DNA of 64,000 nt from positions 1-64,000 of IMG/VR virus record IMGVR_UViG_3300027777_000031. The stretch is one strand, 5' to 3'. The position numbers and the translations under genes were made by a program. This document shows positions 9,348-18,312 of the stretch, in pieces. Source of the stretch: a virus. Numbering within the stretch: the first letter of the stretch is position 1; the number at the start of each line of letters is the position of its first letter. The notes under the pieces are model-generated. The model was not told the DNA's origin. It searched no databases and saw nothing but the letters and a program-made list of their open reading frames with translations.

Positions 9348-10238
9348 ATGCAAAAAGATTTTTTATTTTTAAATTACTCTTGGGTATGGGGGTCAACAAC
9401 ATACTTTAATTACTTCAGAGAAAAAGGTCATACTATTGACATTTTTAATGAAACTAACTTACCGACTCATTTAGAACACACATATAAAAATGTTGTTCTT
9501 TATTTACACGAAGGGTCAACAATACCTATTACCAATCATTTATTAAACAATTATCTTAAAGATTCTTTTTTAATACAGCACGATGATACCGATGAAGAAC
9601 AAATACAAGTTTGGTCAAACAGAAAACCTGACTTATATATGCAAAGAGAATTAACTAAAGACACTATAATTAATTCAAATACTCCGGTAATACCTTTCCA
9701 TTTTCCAATGAAAAGTATTTTTGATGAAAAATTAAATGAAGAAAAAATATACGATGTTTCTTTTGTCGCAAATATGACCAATCAAAGACGATGGAAATTT
9801 GTTGACTATATTATTGAACTATCTAAGAATGAATTAAGTCATTTAAATTGGTATATCGATGTTAAAGGTGCGGATTATACACCGGGTCACGCAACTGAAA
9901 ATTTTAAATCAGTTACAAATAAATCTAAAATTGGTCTTCATTATTTTGGAAACTCATATGACTCAACAAGAATATGGGAAATATTATCGTGTAAAACTGC
10001 GTTATTAATGCCAAAAATGAGAAATTTATCAGTATCTGATGATTTTATGCCATTAAAAAATTACACAGTTTTTAACGATGATATGAGTGATTTAAAAGAT
10101 AAAATTTTAGAATTATTAGATTCTGACAATTATATTAAAAAAGCTGAAGAAGGTTTTAATGAATATAATTCATACCATAATGTTGAAAAATCTTGTGAAT
10201 ATTACTATAACCAAATTATGAAATATTGTAAAAAATGA
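9348..10238 (+). CDS. CgeB-like glycosyltransferase
   Basis: The protein has 296 residues. After an N-terminal GT-B-like domain, EKIYDVSFVANMTNQRRWKF marks the start of the donor domain, and STRIWEILSCKTALLMPKM gives the ExxxC donor-binding pattern of CgeB/Glyco_trans_1_2 proteins. It resembles the product of 5803-6672 in layout and may have arisen by duplication. It overlaps the aminotransferase gene by ATGA. Specificity is unknown. Confidence 0.6.
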   Translation: MQKDFLFLNYSWVWGSTTYFNYFREKGHTIDIFNETNLPTHLEHTYKNVVLYLHEGSTIPITNHLLNNYLKDSFLIQHDDTDEEQIQVWSNRKPDLYMQRELTKDTIINSNTPVIPFHFPMKSIFDEKLNEEKIYDVSFVANMTNQRRWKFVDYIIELSKNELSHLNWYIDVKGADYTPGHATENFKSVTNKSKIGLHYFGNSYDSTRIWEILSCKTALLMPKMRNLSVSDDFMPLKNYTVFNDDMSDLKDKILELLDSDNYIKKAEEGFNEYNSYHNVEKSCEYYYNQIMKYCKK

Positions 10239-11323
10239 TTCCAATATACAAACCATATTTAAATAAAAATATTACAAAATTTGCACATAACGCAATTGAT
10301 TCTACTTGGATATCTTCTCAAGGATATTTCTTAGATGCTGCTAAAGAAAAATTAAAAGAATTACTTGATGTTAAATACGTCATTTTAACTAATAACGGTA
10401 CAACAGCAACACATTTATTATCTAAATCAATTGAATATAAAAACAAAAATATCAAGAAAATTATTTGTCCAAATAACGTATATGTGGCGGCTTGGAATTC
10501 TTTTTTATATGATAAAAATTTAGAATTAATTCCATTAGATTGTAATTCAGATACTTGGAATGCGGATTTTACAAAAATTAATGAAGTACAGGATGATGAA
10601 GCTGTTTTAATTGTTCATAATTTAGGTAACATAATAAACGTACCTGAGTTAAAATTAAAATACCCAAATACGTTATTTGTTGAGGATAATTGTGAAGGGT
10701 TTCTTGGTAAATATAATGACAAATATTCCGGAACAGAAAGTCTTTGTTCTTCAGTTTCTTTTTTTGGTAATAAAACAATAACAAGTGGTGAAGGAGGGTG
10801 TTTTATAACTAATGATGATGACGTTTTTGATTATATCAATAATATTAGAAATCAAGGACAATCAGACGTAAAATTTATTCATAACAATTTAGGTTATAAC
10901 TATAGGATGACAAATATCCAAGCATCTTTATTATATGGTCAATTACTTTATATTGATGAAATAGTTGAAAAGAAAAAAATAATATTTGACAGATATTATT
11001 CAAATCTTAAAAATTTAGATAATGTCTTCTTTCAAAAACAAGAAGAAAATACGGAACATTCAAATTGGATGTTTTCAGTTGGTTTTAAAGATTTAACAGA
11101 AAATCAAAAAATAAAACTACAACATTTTTTATTTGATAAAAAAATTGAAACTAGAACTATGTTTTATGAAATAACAAAACATAATCATTTAAAAAATATT
11201 GAATGCGTTACAACTATTGCCGAAAAACTTAATAAAGAAGTTTTATTATTACCTAGCTACCCTGATTTAACTATAAATCAAGTTGACTATATTTGTGAAA
11301 GTGTAAAAAAATTTTTTAAATGA
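10235..11323 (+). CDS. DegT/DnrJ/EryC1/StrS sugar aminotransferase
   Basis: The protein has 362 residues, normal for this PLP-dependent family that transaminates keto sugars on nucleotide carriers. It shows the start IPIYKPYL, the LTNNGTTATHL cofactor-phosphate loop, VEDNCEGFLG with the PLP-binding Asp, and SFFGNKTITSGEGG with the Schiff-base lysine at residue 180. The GYNYRMTNIQASL segment is also diagnostic. GDP-4-keto-6-deoxymannose made by the gmd product could be its substrate, giving a perosamine-like sugar, but this is inference. It is coupled by ATGA overlaps to both neighbours. Confidence 0.85.
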   Translation: MIPIYKPYLNKNITKFAHNAIDSTWISSQGYFLDAAKEKLKELLDVKYVILTNNGTTATHLLSKSIEYKNKNIKKIICPNNVYVAAWNSFLYDKNLELIPLDCNSDTWNADFTKINEVQDDEAVLIVHNLGNIINVPELKLKYPNTLFVEDNCEGFLGKYNDKYSGTESLCSSVSFFGNKTITSGEGGCFITNDDDVFDYINNIRNQGQSDVKFIHNNLGYNYRMTNIQASLLYGQLLYIDEIVEKKKIIFDRYYSNLKNLDNVFFQKQEENTEHSNWMFSVGFKDLTENQKIKLQHFLFDKKIETRTMFYEITKHNHLKNIECVTTIAEKLNKEVLLLPSYPDLTINQVDYICESVKKFFK

Positions 11324-11763
11324 TACTAATATCTCACAGAGGAAATATAAATGGTAAAAATCCAACAAGAGAAAATTCACCGGATTATATTATGGAAACA
11401 ATATCTATGGGATATGATGTGGAAATAGATATATGGTTAATAGATAACGATTTATTTTTAGGACACGATAATCCACAATATAAAATTGATATTGATTGGT
11501 TAAAAAACAATTCAAATAAATTTTGGATTCATTGTAAAAATATAGAATCATTATTGTTTTTTAAAAAAAATAATTTTGATTTAAATTATTTTTGGCACGA
11601 AAATGATAAAGTAGTCTTAACATCTAAAAAAAATTTATGGGCATATCCTACAGAAAAATTTCATAGTGGAACAATAGCAGTATTACCTGAGTTATTAAAT
11701 TCTATTGTAGATGATTGTGAAGGAATTTGTTCAGATTTTATTATAAATTATAACAAAAAATAA
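11320..11763 (+). CDS. short glycerophosphodiesterase-like protein
   Basis: The protein has 147 residues. It begins ILISHRGNINGKNPTREN, the HRG motif of the glycerophosphodiester phosphodiesterase (PLC-like TIM barrel) family, with VEIDIW giving the ExD metal pair and GHDNPQY the second His. Full enzymes have about 250 residues, so this is a minimal or truncated barrel of a type also seen in capsule clusters. It could act on phosphodiester-linked glycans. The motifs are clear, the activity is not. Confidence 0.6.
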   Translation: MILISHRGNINGKNPTRENSPDYIMETISMGYDVEIDIWLIDNDLFLGHDNPQYKIDIDWLKNNSNKFWIHCKNIESLLFFKKNNFDLNYFWHENDKVVLTSKKNLWAYPTEKFHSGTIAVLPELLNSIVDDCEGICSDFIINYNKK

Positions 11764-11765
11764 TT

Positions 11766-12671
11766 ATGGAAAAAAAAATATTAGTAACCGGAGGTAATGG
11801 TTTAGTTGGGTCATCAATTAATTCTGATATTAAAATTGGAAAACAATATGATTTACGTAACACACAAGAAACAAATAAAATGTTTGACTATTATAAACCA
11901 ACTCACGTTATTCATTGTGCAGGTAAAGTAGGGGGCCTTAGTGCAAATATGAATTATAAAGGTGAATTCTTTTATGATAATATAATGATTAATACGAATG
12001 TCATTGAATCCGCAAGATTACATAATGTTAAAAAATTAGTATCATTTTTATCTACCTGTATATTTCCGGACAATATTGAATACCCTTTAACTGAAAAAAA
12101 AATTCATATAGGAGAACCTCATTTCTCTAATTACCCATACGCTTACGCTAAAAGAATGGCGGACATTCAAATCAGAGCTTATAGAGAACAATATGGGTTA
12201 GAATATGTTTCAGTTATACCAACTAACATTTACGGACCTAACGATAATTTTTCATTAGATAATGGTCACGTAATCCCTATGTTATTACATAAAATGTATA
12301 AAGCTCAAAGAGATAATACGGATTTTATTGTTTGGGGTAGTGGTAAACCTCTTAGAGAATTTATTTATTCTAAAGATGTTGGAAGATTATCTGAATGGGC
12401 TTTAGATAACTACAATGAATCAGAACCAATAATTTTTAGTAATTCAGAAGAAATTAGTATTGAAGACTTAGTTGACTTATTAGTAAAAGAATTTAACTTT
12501 AAAGGAAATGTAATATTTGATAAAACAAAACCTGATGGTCAATTTAGAAAACCATCTGATAATTCAAAGTTAAAATCATACTTACCTAATTTTGAATTCA
12601 CCCCGATAGAACAAGGATTAAAAGAAACGATTAATTGGTTTATAGAAAATTATGAAAACACAAGAAAATAA
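11766..12671 (+). CDS. fcl: GDP-L-fucose synthase
   Basis: The protein has 301 residues and is the epimerase/reductase that converts GDP-4-keto-6-deoxymannose to GDP-L-fucose with NADPH. It has the Rossmann loop TGGNGLVGS (8-16), HCAGKVGGLSAN (50-61), the SxC motif at STC (96-98) and the YxxxK pair at Y125 and K129. The NIYGPNDNF and GSGKPLREFIYSKD segments are typical of the family. It is adjacent to gmd with a 20-base overlap, the usual pair, and supplies the donor for the fucosyltransferase-like protein at 123-932. Confidence 0.88.
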   Translation: MEKKILVTGGNGLVGSSINSDIKIGKQYDLRNTQETNKMFDYYKPTHVIHCAGKVGGLSANMNYKGEFFYDNIMINTNVIESARLHNVKKLVSFLSTCIFPDNIEYPLTEKKIHIGEPHFSNYPYAYAKRMADIQIRAYREQYGLEYVSVIPTNIYGPNDNFSLDNGHVIPMLLHKMYKAQRDNTDFIVWGSGKPLREFIYSKDVGRLSEWALDNYNESEPIIFSNSEEISIEDLVDLLVKEFNFKGNVIFDKTKPDGQFRKPSDNSKLKSYLPNFEFTPIEQGLKETINWFIENYENTRK

Positions 12672-13641
12672 AATTGCATTAATTACTGGAATAAACGGAC
12701 AAGATGGGTCTTATCTTGCGGAATTTTTATTAGAAAAAGGTTATGAAGTTCACGGAACTTTAAAAAGAAATTCTGTCGCTGAAAATCAAACATCAAGATT
12801 AGATGATGTTTATACTAAAATTAAATTACATTATGCCGATTTAACTGATTTGTCATCATTGATAAATGTTATCCAAAAAGTTAACCCTGATGAGATATAT
12901 AATTTAGCTGCACAATCTCACGTTAGGATTTCATTTGACCAACCTCTTTACACAACAAACGTTACAGGTGTTGGGACTTTAAATCTATTGGAGGCGGTTA
13001 AATTAATAAAGCCAAATACTAAAATTTATCAAGCATCTTCTTCCGAAATGTTTGGTAATTCAATAGATGAAGATGGGTATCAAAGAGAAACTACACCAAT
13101 GAATCCGGTATCCCCATATGGATGTTCTAAAGTATTTAGTTACAACATTTGTCGTAACTATAGAAATTCTTATGGAATGTTTATCTCAAACGGTATTTTA
13201 TTTAATCACGAATCACCAAGAAGAGGTACTAATTTTGTCACCAACAAAGTATGTAAAGAAGCCGTTAAAATTAAACTTGGTTTATCAAATGAACTTAAAC
13301 TAGGTAACTTAGATGCGTCTCGAGATTGGGGTCACGCCAAAGATTATGTTAAGGCAATGTGGCAAATCCTACAATTAGAAACCTCTGACGATTTTGTTTG
13401 TTCTACAGGTATATCACATTCAGTACAAGATTTATGTGAATATGTATTTGGTAAGCTAGATTTAGATTGGAAATTATATGTCACACAAGATGAAAAATTT
13501 TTAAGACCGGAAGAATTACATAATTTAAAAGGTGATTCCTCAAAATTAATTAAAGCCACAGGTTGGTCTCACGACTATACCTTTGAAAGTATGTTAGACG
13601 AAATGATAGAACATTGGTTAAACTACTATAAACAACAATAA
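12652..13641 (+). CDS. gmd: GDP-mannose 4,6-dehydratase
   Basis: The protein has 329 residues and makes GDP-4-keto-6-deoxy-D-mannose from GDP-mannose, the first step towards GDP-L-fucose. Visible features are ITGINGQDGSYL (the NADP-binding loop), YNLAAQSHVRISF, SSSEMFG with the catalytic Ser and Glu, SPYGCSKVF (YxxxK) and the characteristic FNHESPRRG loop followed by RDWGHAKDYV. Length fits the family (about 340-370). It overlaps fcl and is followed eight bases later by the phoH-like gene. Confidence 0.9.
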   Translation: MKTQENKIALITGINGQDGSYLAEFLLEKGYEVHGTLKRNSVAENQTSRLDDVYTKIKLHYADLTDLSSLINVIQKVNPDEIYNLAAQSHVRISFDQPLYTTNVTGVGTLNLLEAVKLIKPNTKIYQASSSEMFGNSIDEDGYQRETTPMNPVSPYGCSKVFSYNICRNYRNSYGMFISNGILFNHESPRRGTNFVTNKVCKEAVKIKLGLSNELKLGNLDASRDWGHAKDYVKAMWQILQLETSDDFVCSTGISHSVQDLCEYVFGKLDLDWKLYVTQDEKFLRPEELHNLKGDSSKLIKATGWSHDYTFESMLDEMIEHWLNYYKQQ

Positions 13642-13648
13642 TTAAAAA

Positions 13649-14422
13649 ATGGCTGTAAGCAAAAGAAAACCAACCACAACACCAACTCCGGAAGTAACCG
13701 GTAAACCAATAAATAAAAAAGATTTAATTGGTCAAATAATAAAGAAAAAAACTAAGGAAAAGTTTTTAACTGCAAATCAAAAAAAGTATTACGATACTTT
13801 AATCGATAGTGAAATAACAGTTTGTTCAGGACCCGCAGGTGTTGGTAAAAGTTACATAACAATGAAAGCGGCAATTGACTTACTTTCAGATTCTACAACA
13901 CCTTACGAAAAAATAATAATTGTTAGACCAGCGGTTGAAGCTGAAGAAAAATTAGGTTCATTACCAGGTAATGTTGAAGAGAAGTTAGACCCATATATTT
14001 TCCCATCATATTATTTATTAAATAAAATAATTGGTAAAGAAGCTAGGGAAAAATTAAAAGAGATTGAAGTTATTGAAGTATTTGCATTAGCATTTATGAG
14101 AGGTATGAATATTGATAATTCAATATTAATTTTTGAAGAGGGTCAAAACGCAACCCCAAGTCAAATGAAATTACTTTTAACACGTATTGGGTTTAATAGT
14201 AAATTTTTCATCTCAGGTGACGTTGAGCAATCAGATAAATATAAAAACAAAACCCATAGTGGATTATGGGACGCAATTGAAAAATTTAGAGATAGTAACT
14301 ACATCTCAATATTTGAATTTAAAGACAAAAAGGATATTGTTAGAAACCCATTAATCAGTAAGATATTAAGTAAATACGATAACGTAGAAGATGACAAAGA
14401 TGAGGATAGCAATAGAAATTAA
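13649..14422 (+). CDS. PhoH-like ATPase
   Basis: The protein has 257 residues. A PhoH domain starts near residue 38 with FLTANQKKYYDTL; the Walker A loop is GPAGVGKS (61-68), Walker B is SILIFEEGQN near 168, and an SGDVEQSDK motif resembles the family sensor. PhoH-like NTPases are very common in phages and may act in RNA metabolism, but their role is not settled. The N-terminal 30 residues are basic and proline/threonine rich. It overlaps the next gene slightly and marks the shift from glycan genes to others. Confidence 0.85.
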   Translation: MAVSKRKPTTTPTPEVTGKPINKKDLIGQIIKKKTKEKFLTANQKKYYDTLIDSEITVCSGPAGVGKSYITMKAAIDLLSDSTTPYEKIIIVRPAVEAEEKLGSLPGNVEEKLDPYIFPSYYLLNKIIGKEAREKLKEIEVIEVFALAFMRGMNIDNSILIFEEGQNATPSQMKLLLTRIGFNSKFFISGDVEQSDKYKNKTHSGLWDAIEKFRDSNYISIFEFKDKKDIVRNPLISKILSKYDNVEDDKDEDSNRN

Positions 14423-14996
14423 TGGGGTATTAAGAAATACCTTAGATAAGATAGAACAAACCTATCAAAAATATATGATAGATAAAACAGACGGGTTAGA
14501 AGATGAAGAATCTTTTAAATATGAAATTACCCCACCCATCAATAGTTTAAATCTTAGGAATCATTTTAAATTTCAAAACGATGAAGAATTATATTCATTT
14601 TTATATGAAGAATTTCCGATGGAAATTTTTGGACATTCACAATCAACCGAATATTCAACCTTCAACGATTTAAATGAAATATATTTAAATTTAAGAGATA
14701 ATCACGATATATTAATAGTGTCTGACGAAATTGGAAAATCAAAACCGGCGTCTTTATTTTTCCTATCAAAGTTTGGATGTTTGATAGAAAAAGTAAAATT
14801 TTATAGTAATTCCACAATAAATTCGATGTGGGATGAAATTGATGTTTTACTTACGTCAAACCCTGCACTATTATTAGAACATCCGGATGATAAAATAATT
14901 ATAAAATATCAAACGGAATATAATAAACATATCGAATCAAATAATTCAATAACAACGATTAAAGAATTAGAATTTGAATTAACAAAATTTACATAA
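14400..14996 (+). CDS. HAD-like protein with altered active site
   Basis: The protein has 198 residues from the ATG at 14400 (an alternative ATG lies at 14391). It begins RIAIEINGVLRNT, which has the shape of motif I of small phage HAD or 5'-nucleotidase-like proteins, but the catalytic DxD is replaced by E-I-N, so it may not be an active phosphatase. A Lys in EIGKSKPASLFFLSKFG may be motif III. The gene overlaps the phoH-like gene and shares a TAATG junction with the next gene. Confidence 0.5.
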   Translation: MRIAIEINGVLRNTLDKIEQTYQKYMIDKTDGLEDEESFKYEITPPINSLNLRNHFKFQNDEELYSFLYEEFPMEIFGHSQSTEYSTFNDLNEIYLNLRDNHDILIVSDEIGKSKPASLFFLSKFGCLIEKVKFYSNSTINSMWDEIDVLLTSNPALLLEHPDDKIIIKYQTEYNKHIESNNSITTIKELEFELTKFT

Positions 14997-15274
14997 TGTT
15001 AAAAGTATTAGGAGAAAATTATTATTTGGATTTAGACAAAATAGACGATTATGTCCAAATTAAAGGTGAAAAAGTAGTTTCATCAGGTGTTACAGAATCA
15101 GCACATATCAGTATCATAAAATATGAAACAGTTAAATTAATGATGGAAATCATTATGGATGAACCGGAAGAAATTGATGAAACACTTGGGGCTAAAGGAA
15201 CAAATAACTTATCAATACCATTTAAAATTGCGTTTAATACGCTACTATATAAAAAATTACTAAACAAATTATAA
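14996..15274 (+). CDS. hypothetical protein
   Basis: The protein has 92 residues, is slightly acidic, and has no signal peptide or recognisable motif. The N-terminal half looks like a small beta domain (NYYLDLDKIDDYVQI) and the C-terminus is helical. Start and upstream stop overlap as TAATG, and the next gene begins one base after its stop, so it is part of the operon. I do not recognise the family. Confidence 0.6.
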   Translation: MLKVLGENYYLDLDKIDDYVQIKGEKVVSSGVTESAHISIIKYETVKLMMEIIMDEPEEIDETLGAKGTNNLSIPFKIAFNTLLYKKLLNKL

Positions 15275-15275
15275 T

Positions 15276-16337
15276 ATGAATCAAGAACAAATTTCAAAAT
15301 TAGAGTTGTCAATTGAGAATATGAAAAATAAGAAATCAAGAATTTATCTTATTGCTCAAGACACAAAAGGTAATGCCAAAGCATCAATTGCTTATATCTA
15401 TAGATTAGGATTGGCATTGTTAAACGCCGGTTATAACCCAATCATTTTACACGAAACCCCTGATTATGCAGGAGTATCTGAATGGTTAGGTGAAGAGTAT
15501 ATGACTCTTCCACATAAATCGATTGAAGGTCAAAACTTGGAAGTTTCTCCTGAAGATTTAATAATTATCCCTGAGTTATATGGGTTTATTATGTCGCAAA
15601 TAACAAATTTACCTTGTGGTAAAATTGTATTATGTCAATCATATGATTATATGTTAGAAACATTACAACCAGGTCAAACTTGGAGTGAATTAGGATTTTT
15701 TAAATGTATTACAACTTCAAACAAACAAAAAGAACAAATTGAAACGGTTATGAGAAATGTATCATTTGATATCTTAACACCTTATATTTCAGATAAATTT
15801 ATACCTCAAGTATTACCAGCAAACCCAATCATTACAGTACATTCAAGAGACCAACGAGATACCGCAAATTTAATTAAAACATTTTATATTAAATTTCCAC
15901 AATATAGATGGATAACTTTTAGAGATATGAGAAATTTAACTGAAAAAGAATTTGCAACAGGATTGCAAAATTCTTGTTTATCAGTATGGATTGATGATGT
16001 TAGTGGTTACGGAACATACCCTTTAGAATCTATGAAATGTGGTGTTCCTGTGATGGGATTAGTTCCTAATTTATTACCTGAATGGATGACTGAAGATAAT
16101 GGATTATGGATTAATAATAAAATACAACTAGTTGATTATATTGCCGATTATTTACAAAATTGGTTAGAGGACAATGTAAATGAAAATTTATTTGTTGAAA
16201 TGAAAAAAACAGTTGATTCATTACCAACTAAAGAAACTTTTGAAAAAGAATCTGTAAAATTGTTTGAAGGTTATTTAACCACTAGACAAAATTCATTTAC
16301 AGAACAATTATCTAAACTACAAACAATTGAAGAATAA
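15276..16337 (+). CDS. GT-B glycosyltransferase-like protein
   Basis: The protein has 353 residues. A Rossmann-like N-terminal domain (RIYLIAQDTKGNAKASIAYI) is followed by a second domain with IDDVSGYGTYPLESMKCGVPVMGL, which matches the GT4-type donor site (ExxxxGxP) where the Glu binds the nucleotide sugar. TVHSRDQRDTANL corresponds to the basic loop before it. It sits with a GT2-like partner immediately downstream. Acceptor and sugar are unknown; a virion protein is one possibility given the nearby structural genes. Confidence 0.65.
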   Translation: MNQEQISKLELSIENMKNKKSRIYLIAQDTKGNAKASIAYIYRLGLALLNAGYNPIILHETPDYAGVSEWLGEEYMTLPHKSIEGQNLEVSPEDLIIIPELYGFIMSQITNLPCGKIVLCQSYDYMLETLQPGQTWSELGFFKCITTSNKQKEQIETVMRNVSFDILTPYISDKFIPQVLPANPIITVHSRDQRDTANLIKTFYIKFPQYRWITFRDMRNLTEKEFATGLQNSCLSVWIDDVSGYGTYPLESMKCGVPVMGLVPNLLPEWMTEDNGLWINNKIQLVDYIADYLQNWLEDNVNENLFVEMKKTVDSLPTKETFEKESVKLFEGYLTTRQNSFTEQLSKLQTIEE

Positions 16338-16338
16338 T

Positions 16339-17151
16339 ATGGAAGAAATTAAAAAATTTGATGTATCGGTAATTTTACCAATTAAATCATCTAAAGTTAG
16401 AGATTTTGATGAATACTTTAAAAAATGTATTGAATCATTAAAAATACAAAAAACAGAGATAAACGAACTTGTAATTGTTCATACAAATGAAACTTCATTG
16501 GTTGAATACTTAAATGGTTTTGACTTTGGTGACTTACCTGTGGTTAAAATTGAATGGTCTAAAGAACCAAATTACGCAGCACAAATTAATTATGGCGTTA
16601 GAAGTGCCAAATCAACGTGGGTTTCTTTATTTGAATTTGATGATGAATATTCGTCAATTTGGTTTAAAAATGTTTTAAAATATTCTGAAATATATTCAGA
16701 TGTTCAAGCGTTCTTACCAATTGTGATTGATGTTGACAATAATGAAAAATTTGCAGGGTTTACGAATGAGGCAACATTCGCGGCAAACTTCACACCTGAA
16801 ATGGGTGTATTAACTAACGAAACTTTATTAGATTATCAAAATTTCCAATTATCCGGAATTGTAATTAAAAAAGAATCATTCATTGATTACGGATTATTAA
16901 AACCATCATTTAAATTAACATTTGGGTATGAGTTCTTTTTAAGAATGACCTATAATTCAATTAAAATTATGTCAATACCAAGAATCGGTTACAAACATAT
17001 GAATTTAAGAGAAGGTTCTATTTTTTGGAATTACAAAAACGGTGATGATGTTATTACACCAAATGAGGTTAAATTTTGGATTGAATCTGCAAAAAAAGAA
17101 TATCTTTTTATTAATGACAGAGCCATAAAATACGAACCACAAGAAGTTTAA
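16339..17151 (+). CDS. family 2-like (GT-A) glycosyltransferase
   Basis: The protein has 270 residues from the ATG at 16339, right after the upstream stop; an ATG 12 bases earlier lies inside the previous gene. The domain opens with DVSVILPIKSSKVRDFDEYF, has EPNYAAQINYGVRSAKSTW and then FEFDDEYSS in place of the usual DxD motif, so the metal site is recognisable but modified. FGYEFFLRM may be the acceptor-side ED-like motif. It ends with a TAATG overlap with the sigma factor gene. Confidence 0.62.
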   Translation: MEEIKKFDVSVILPIKSSKVRDFDEYFKKCIESLKIQKTEINELVIVHTNETSLVEYLNGFDFGDLPVVKIEWSKEPNYAAQINYGVRSAKSTWVSLFEFDDEYSSIWFKNVLKYSEIYSDVQAFLPIVIDVDNNEKFAGFTNEATFAANFTPEMGVLTNETLLDYQNFQLSGIVIKKESFIDYGLLKPSFKLTFGYEFFLRMTYNSIKIMSIPRIGYKHMNLREGSIFWNYKNGDDVITPNEVKFWIESAKKEYLFINDRAIKYEPQEV

Positions 17152-17900
17152 TGTCCGAACCAATTAATTTAACAGGAGATACCAGTGTTGAGTTAAAGAA
17201 GAAAGGTAGAAAACCCACCCAATTAAATTATTTTGATGTTCGTGAAGAAATGGCTGTTATCCGGTTTTTAGAAACGGATTCCCCTCACGAAAGAAATAAA
17301 ATTTATAATGAGTTTTTATTAAAACCTTTAGATAAGATGATATCTTCAATTATTAGAAGATACAAATTATATAGAAAAGATATGGACTTTAATGAAATCC
17401 ATACAGATACTCACTCATTCTTAATAACAAAAATAGATAAGTTCAAGCCTTCTAAAGAAAAGAAGGCTTACTCTTATTTTGGAACCATATGTAAAAATTA
17501 TCTTATGGGACAAATTATTAAGGACCAAAAAGAAACTAATAGAAAAATTTCATACGAAGACATTTCAACTAGTTTAGAAAACGATGAAGAATTTGCCTAT
17601 TACATTGAAAATGACGGTGTAGATTCCGAAAGAGTTATTCATCATTTTTTAATAAAATTAGATTTATTTATTAAAAATGAAAATCTAAGCGAAAATGAAA
17701 TTAAACTTGGTCAGGCGTTATATGACTTATTTGACAACTATGAAAATATTTTTGTCGGGAACGACAATAATAAGTTCAACAAAAATATAATATTACTCTC
17801 GTTAAGAGAAATGACTAACCTTTCTACCAAAGAAATTAGAGGGTCTATGAAGAAATACAAAAATATGTATTTTGAATTGATTCAAACAATTATTAAATAA
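17151..17900 (+). CDS. late-transcription sigma factor, T4 gp55-like
   Basis: The protein has 249 residues and a sigma70 region 2-like core. The stretch IDKFKPSKEKKAYSYFGTIC followed by KNYLMGQIIKDQKETNRK is the pattern by which phage gp55-type sigma factors are recognised (open-complex helix with aromatic and basic residues). Regions 3 and 4 appear reduced or absent, as in T4 gp55. It would direct host RNA polymerase to late promoters; the ATATTTAT motif found ahead of many structural genes here is a candidate target. It lies at the start of the structural region. Confidence 0.72.
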   Translation: MSEPINLTGDTSVELKKKGRKPTQLNYFDVREEMAVIRFLETDSPHERNKIYNEFLLKPLDKMISSIIRRYKLYRKDMDFNEIHTDTHSFLITKIDKFKPSKEKKAYSYFGTICKNYLMGQIIKDQKETNRKISYEDISTSLENDEEFAYYIENDGVDSERVIHHFLIKLDLFIKNENLSENEIKLGQALYDLFDNYENIFVGNDNNKFNKNIILLSLREMTNLSTKEIRGSMKKYKNMYFELIQTIIK

Positions 17901-17914
17901 AATCTAATGATAAA

Positions 17915-17921
17915 TATTTAT
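17915..17921 (+). promoter_or_regulatory. candidate late promoter motif (TATTTAT)
   Basis: TATTTAT, preceded by AA and followed by TG, lies four bases before the ATG at 17926. The same motif lies ahead of many structural genes on both strands. With this spacing the mRNA would have almost no leader, which bacteria that do not depend on Shine-Dalgarno pairing can tolerate. Confidence 0.45.
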
Positions 17922-17925
17922 TGTT

Positions 17926-18306
17926 ATGGGAAGACCGACAAAAAAAGAAATTAATCTAAGTAAAGAATCAATGTTATCATTGATGCAGGAAATCTATAAT
18001 GAACTTGTAGAACAAAGAAATACTGCAATCAGAATTCAAAATAAAATGTTAACAATGATGAAGGACCCCGAAGATATGACAATCATAGGTCCGGTTATTG
18101 AAAAACAACAAAAAATTATAAATGATTGTGTTGAAAAAAAATTAACATTATCCAAACTACAAGCCGGTATGTGGGAAAAATCTAATAACTCAACTAATTC
18201 AGGTGGGGGATTCTCAATTACCGATTTAGGAGATGATGAATTATTAAGAACGTTAATGGAGAAAGATATTTCAAAAGATAACGATTCTTATAAAATGAAA
18301 AAATAA
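17926..18306 (+). CDS. candidate terminase small subunit
   Basis: The protein has 126 residues. A short basic N-terminus (GRPTKKE) is followed by two long predicted helices (about 12-45 and 50-88) and a flexible Gly/Ser-rich tail ending in an acidic TDLGDDELLRTLMEKD segment. The helical hairpin layout is like the oligomerisation core of T4 gp16-type small terminases, but there is no sequence proof. It lies between the sigma factor and a large structural gene, far from the large terminase, so the call is tentative. Confidence 0.4.
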   Translation: MGRPTKKEINLSKESMLSLMQEIYNELVEQRNTAIRIQNKMLTMMKDPEDMTIIGPVIEKQQKIINDCVEKKLTLSKLQAGMWEKSNNSTNSGGGFSITDLGDDELLRTLMEKDISKDNDSYKMKK

Positions 18307-18312
18307 TATACT

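Noticed and set aside
1-17151. Bacterial chromosome segment rather than phage
   Set aside because: The glycan cassette alone could be a capsule locus, but it runs without a break into phoH-like, gp55-like and tail genes on the same strand with the same base composition.
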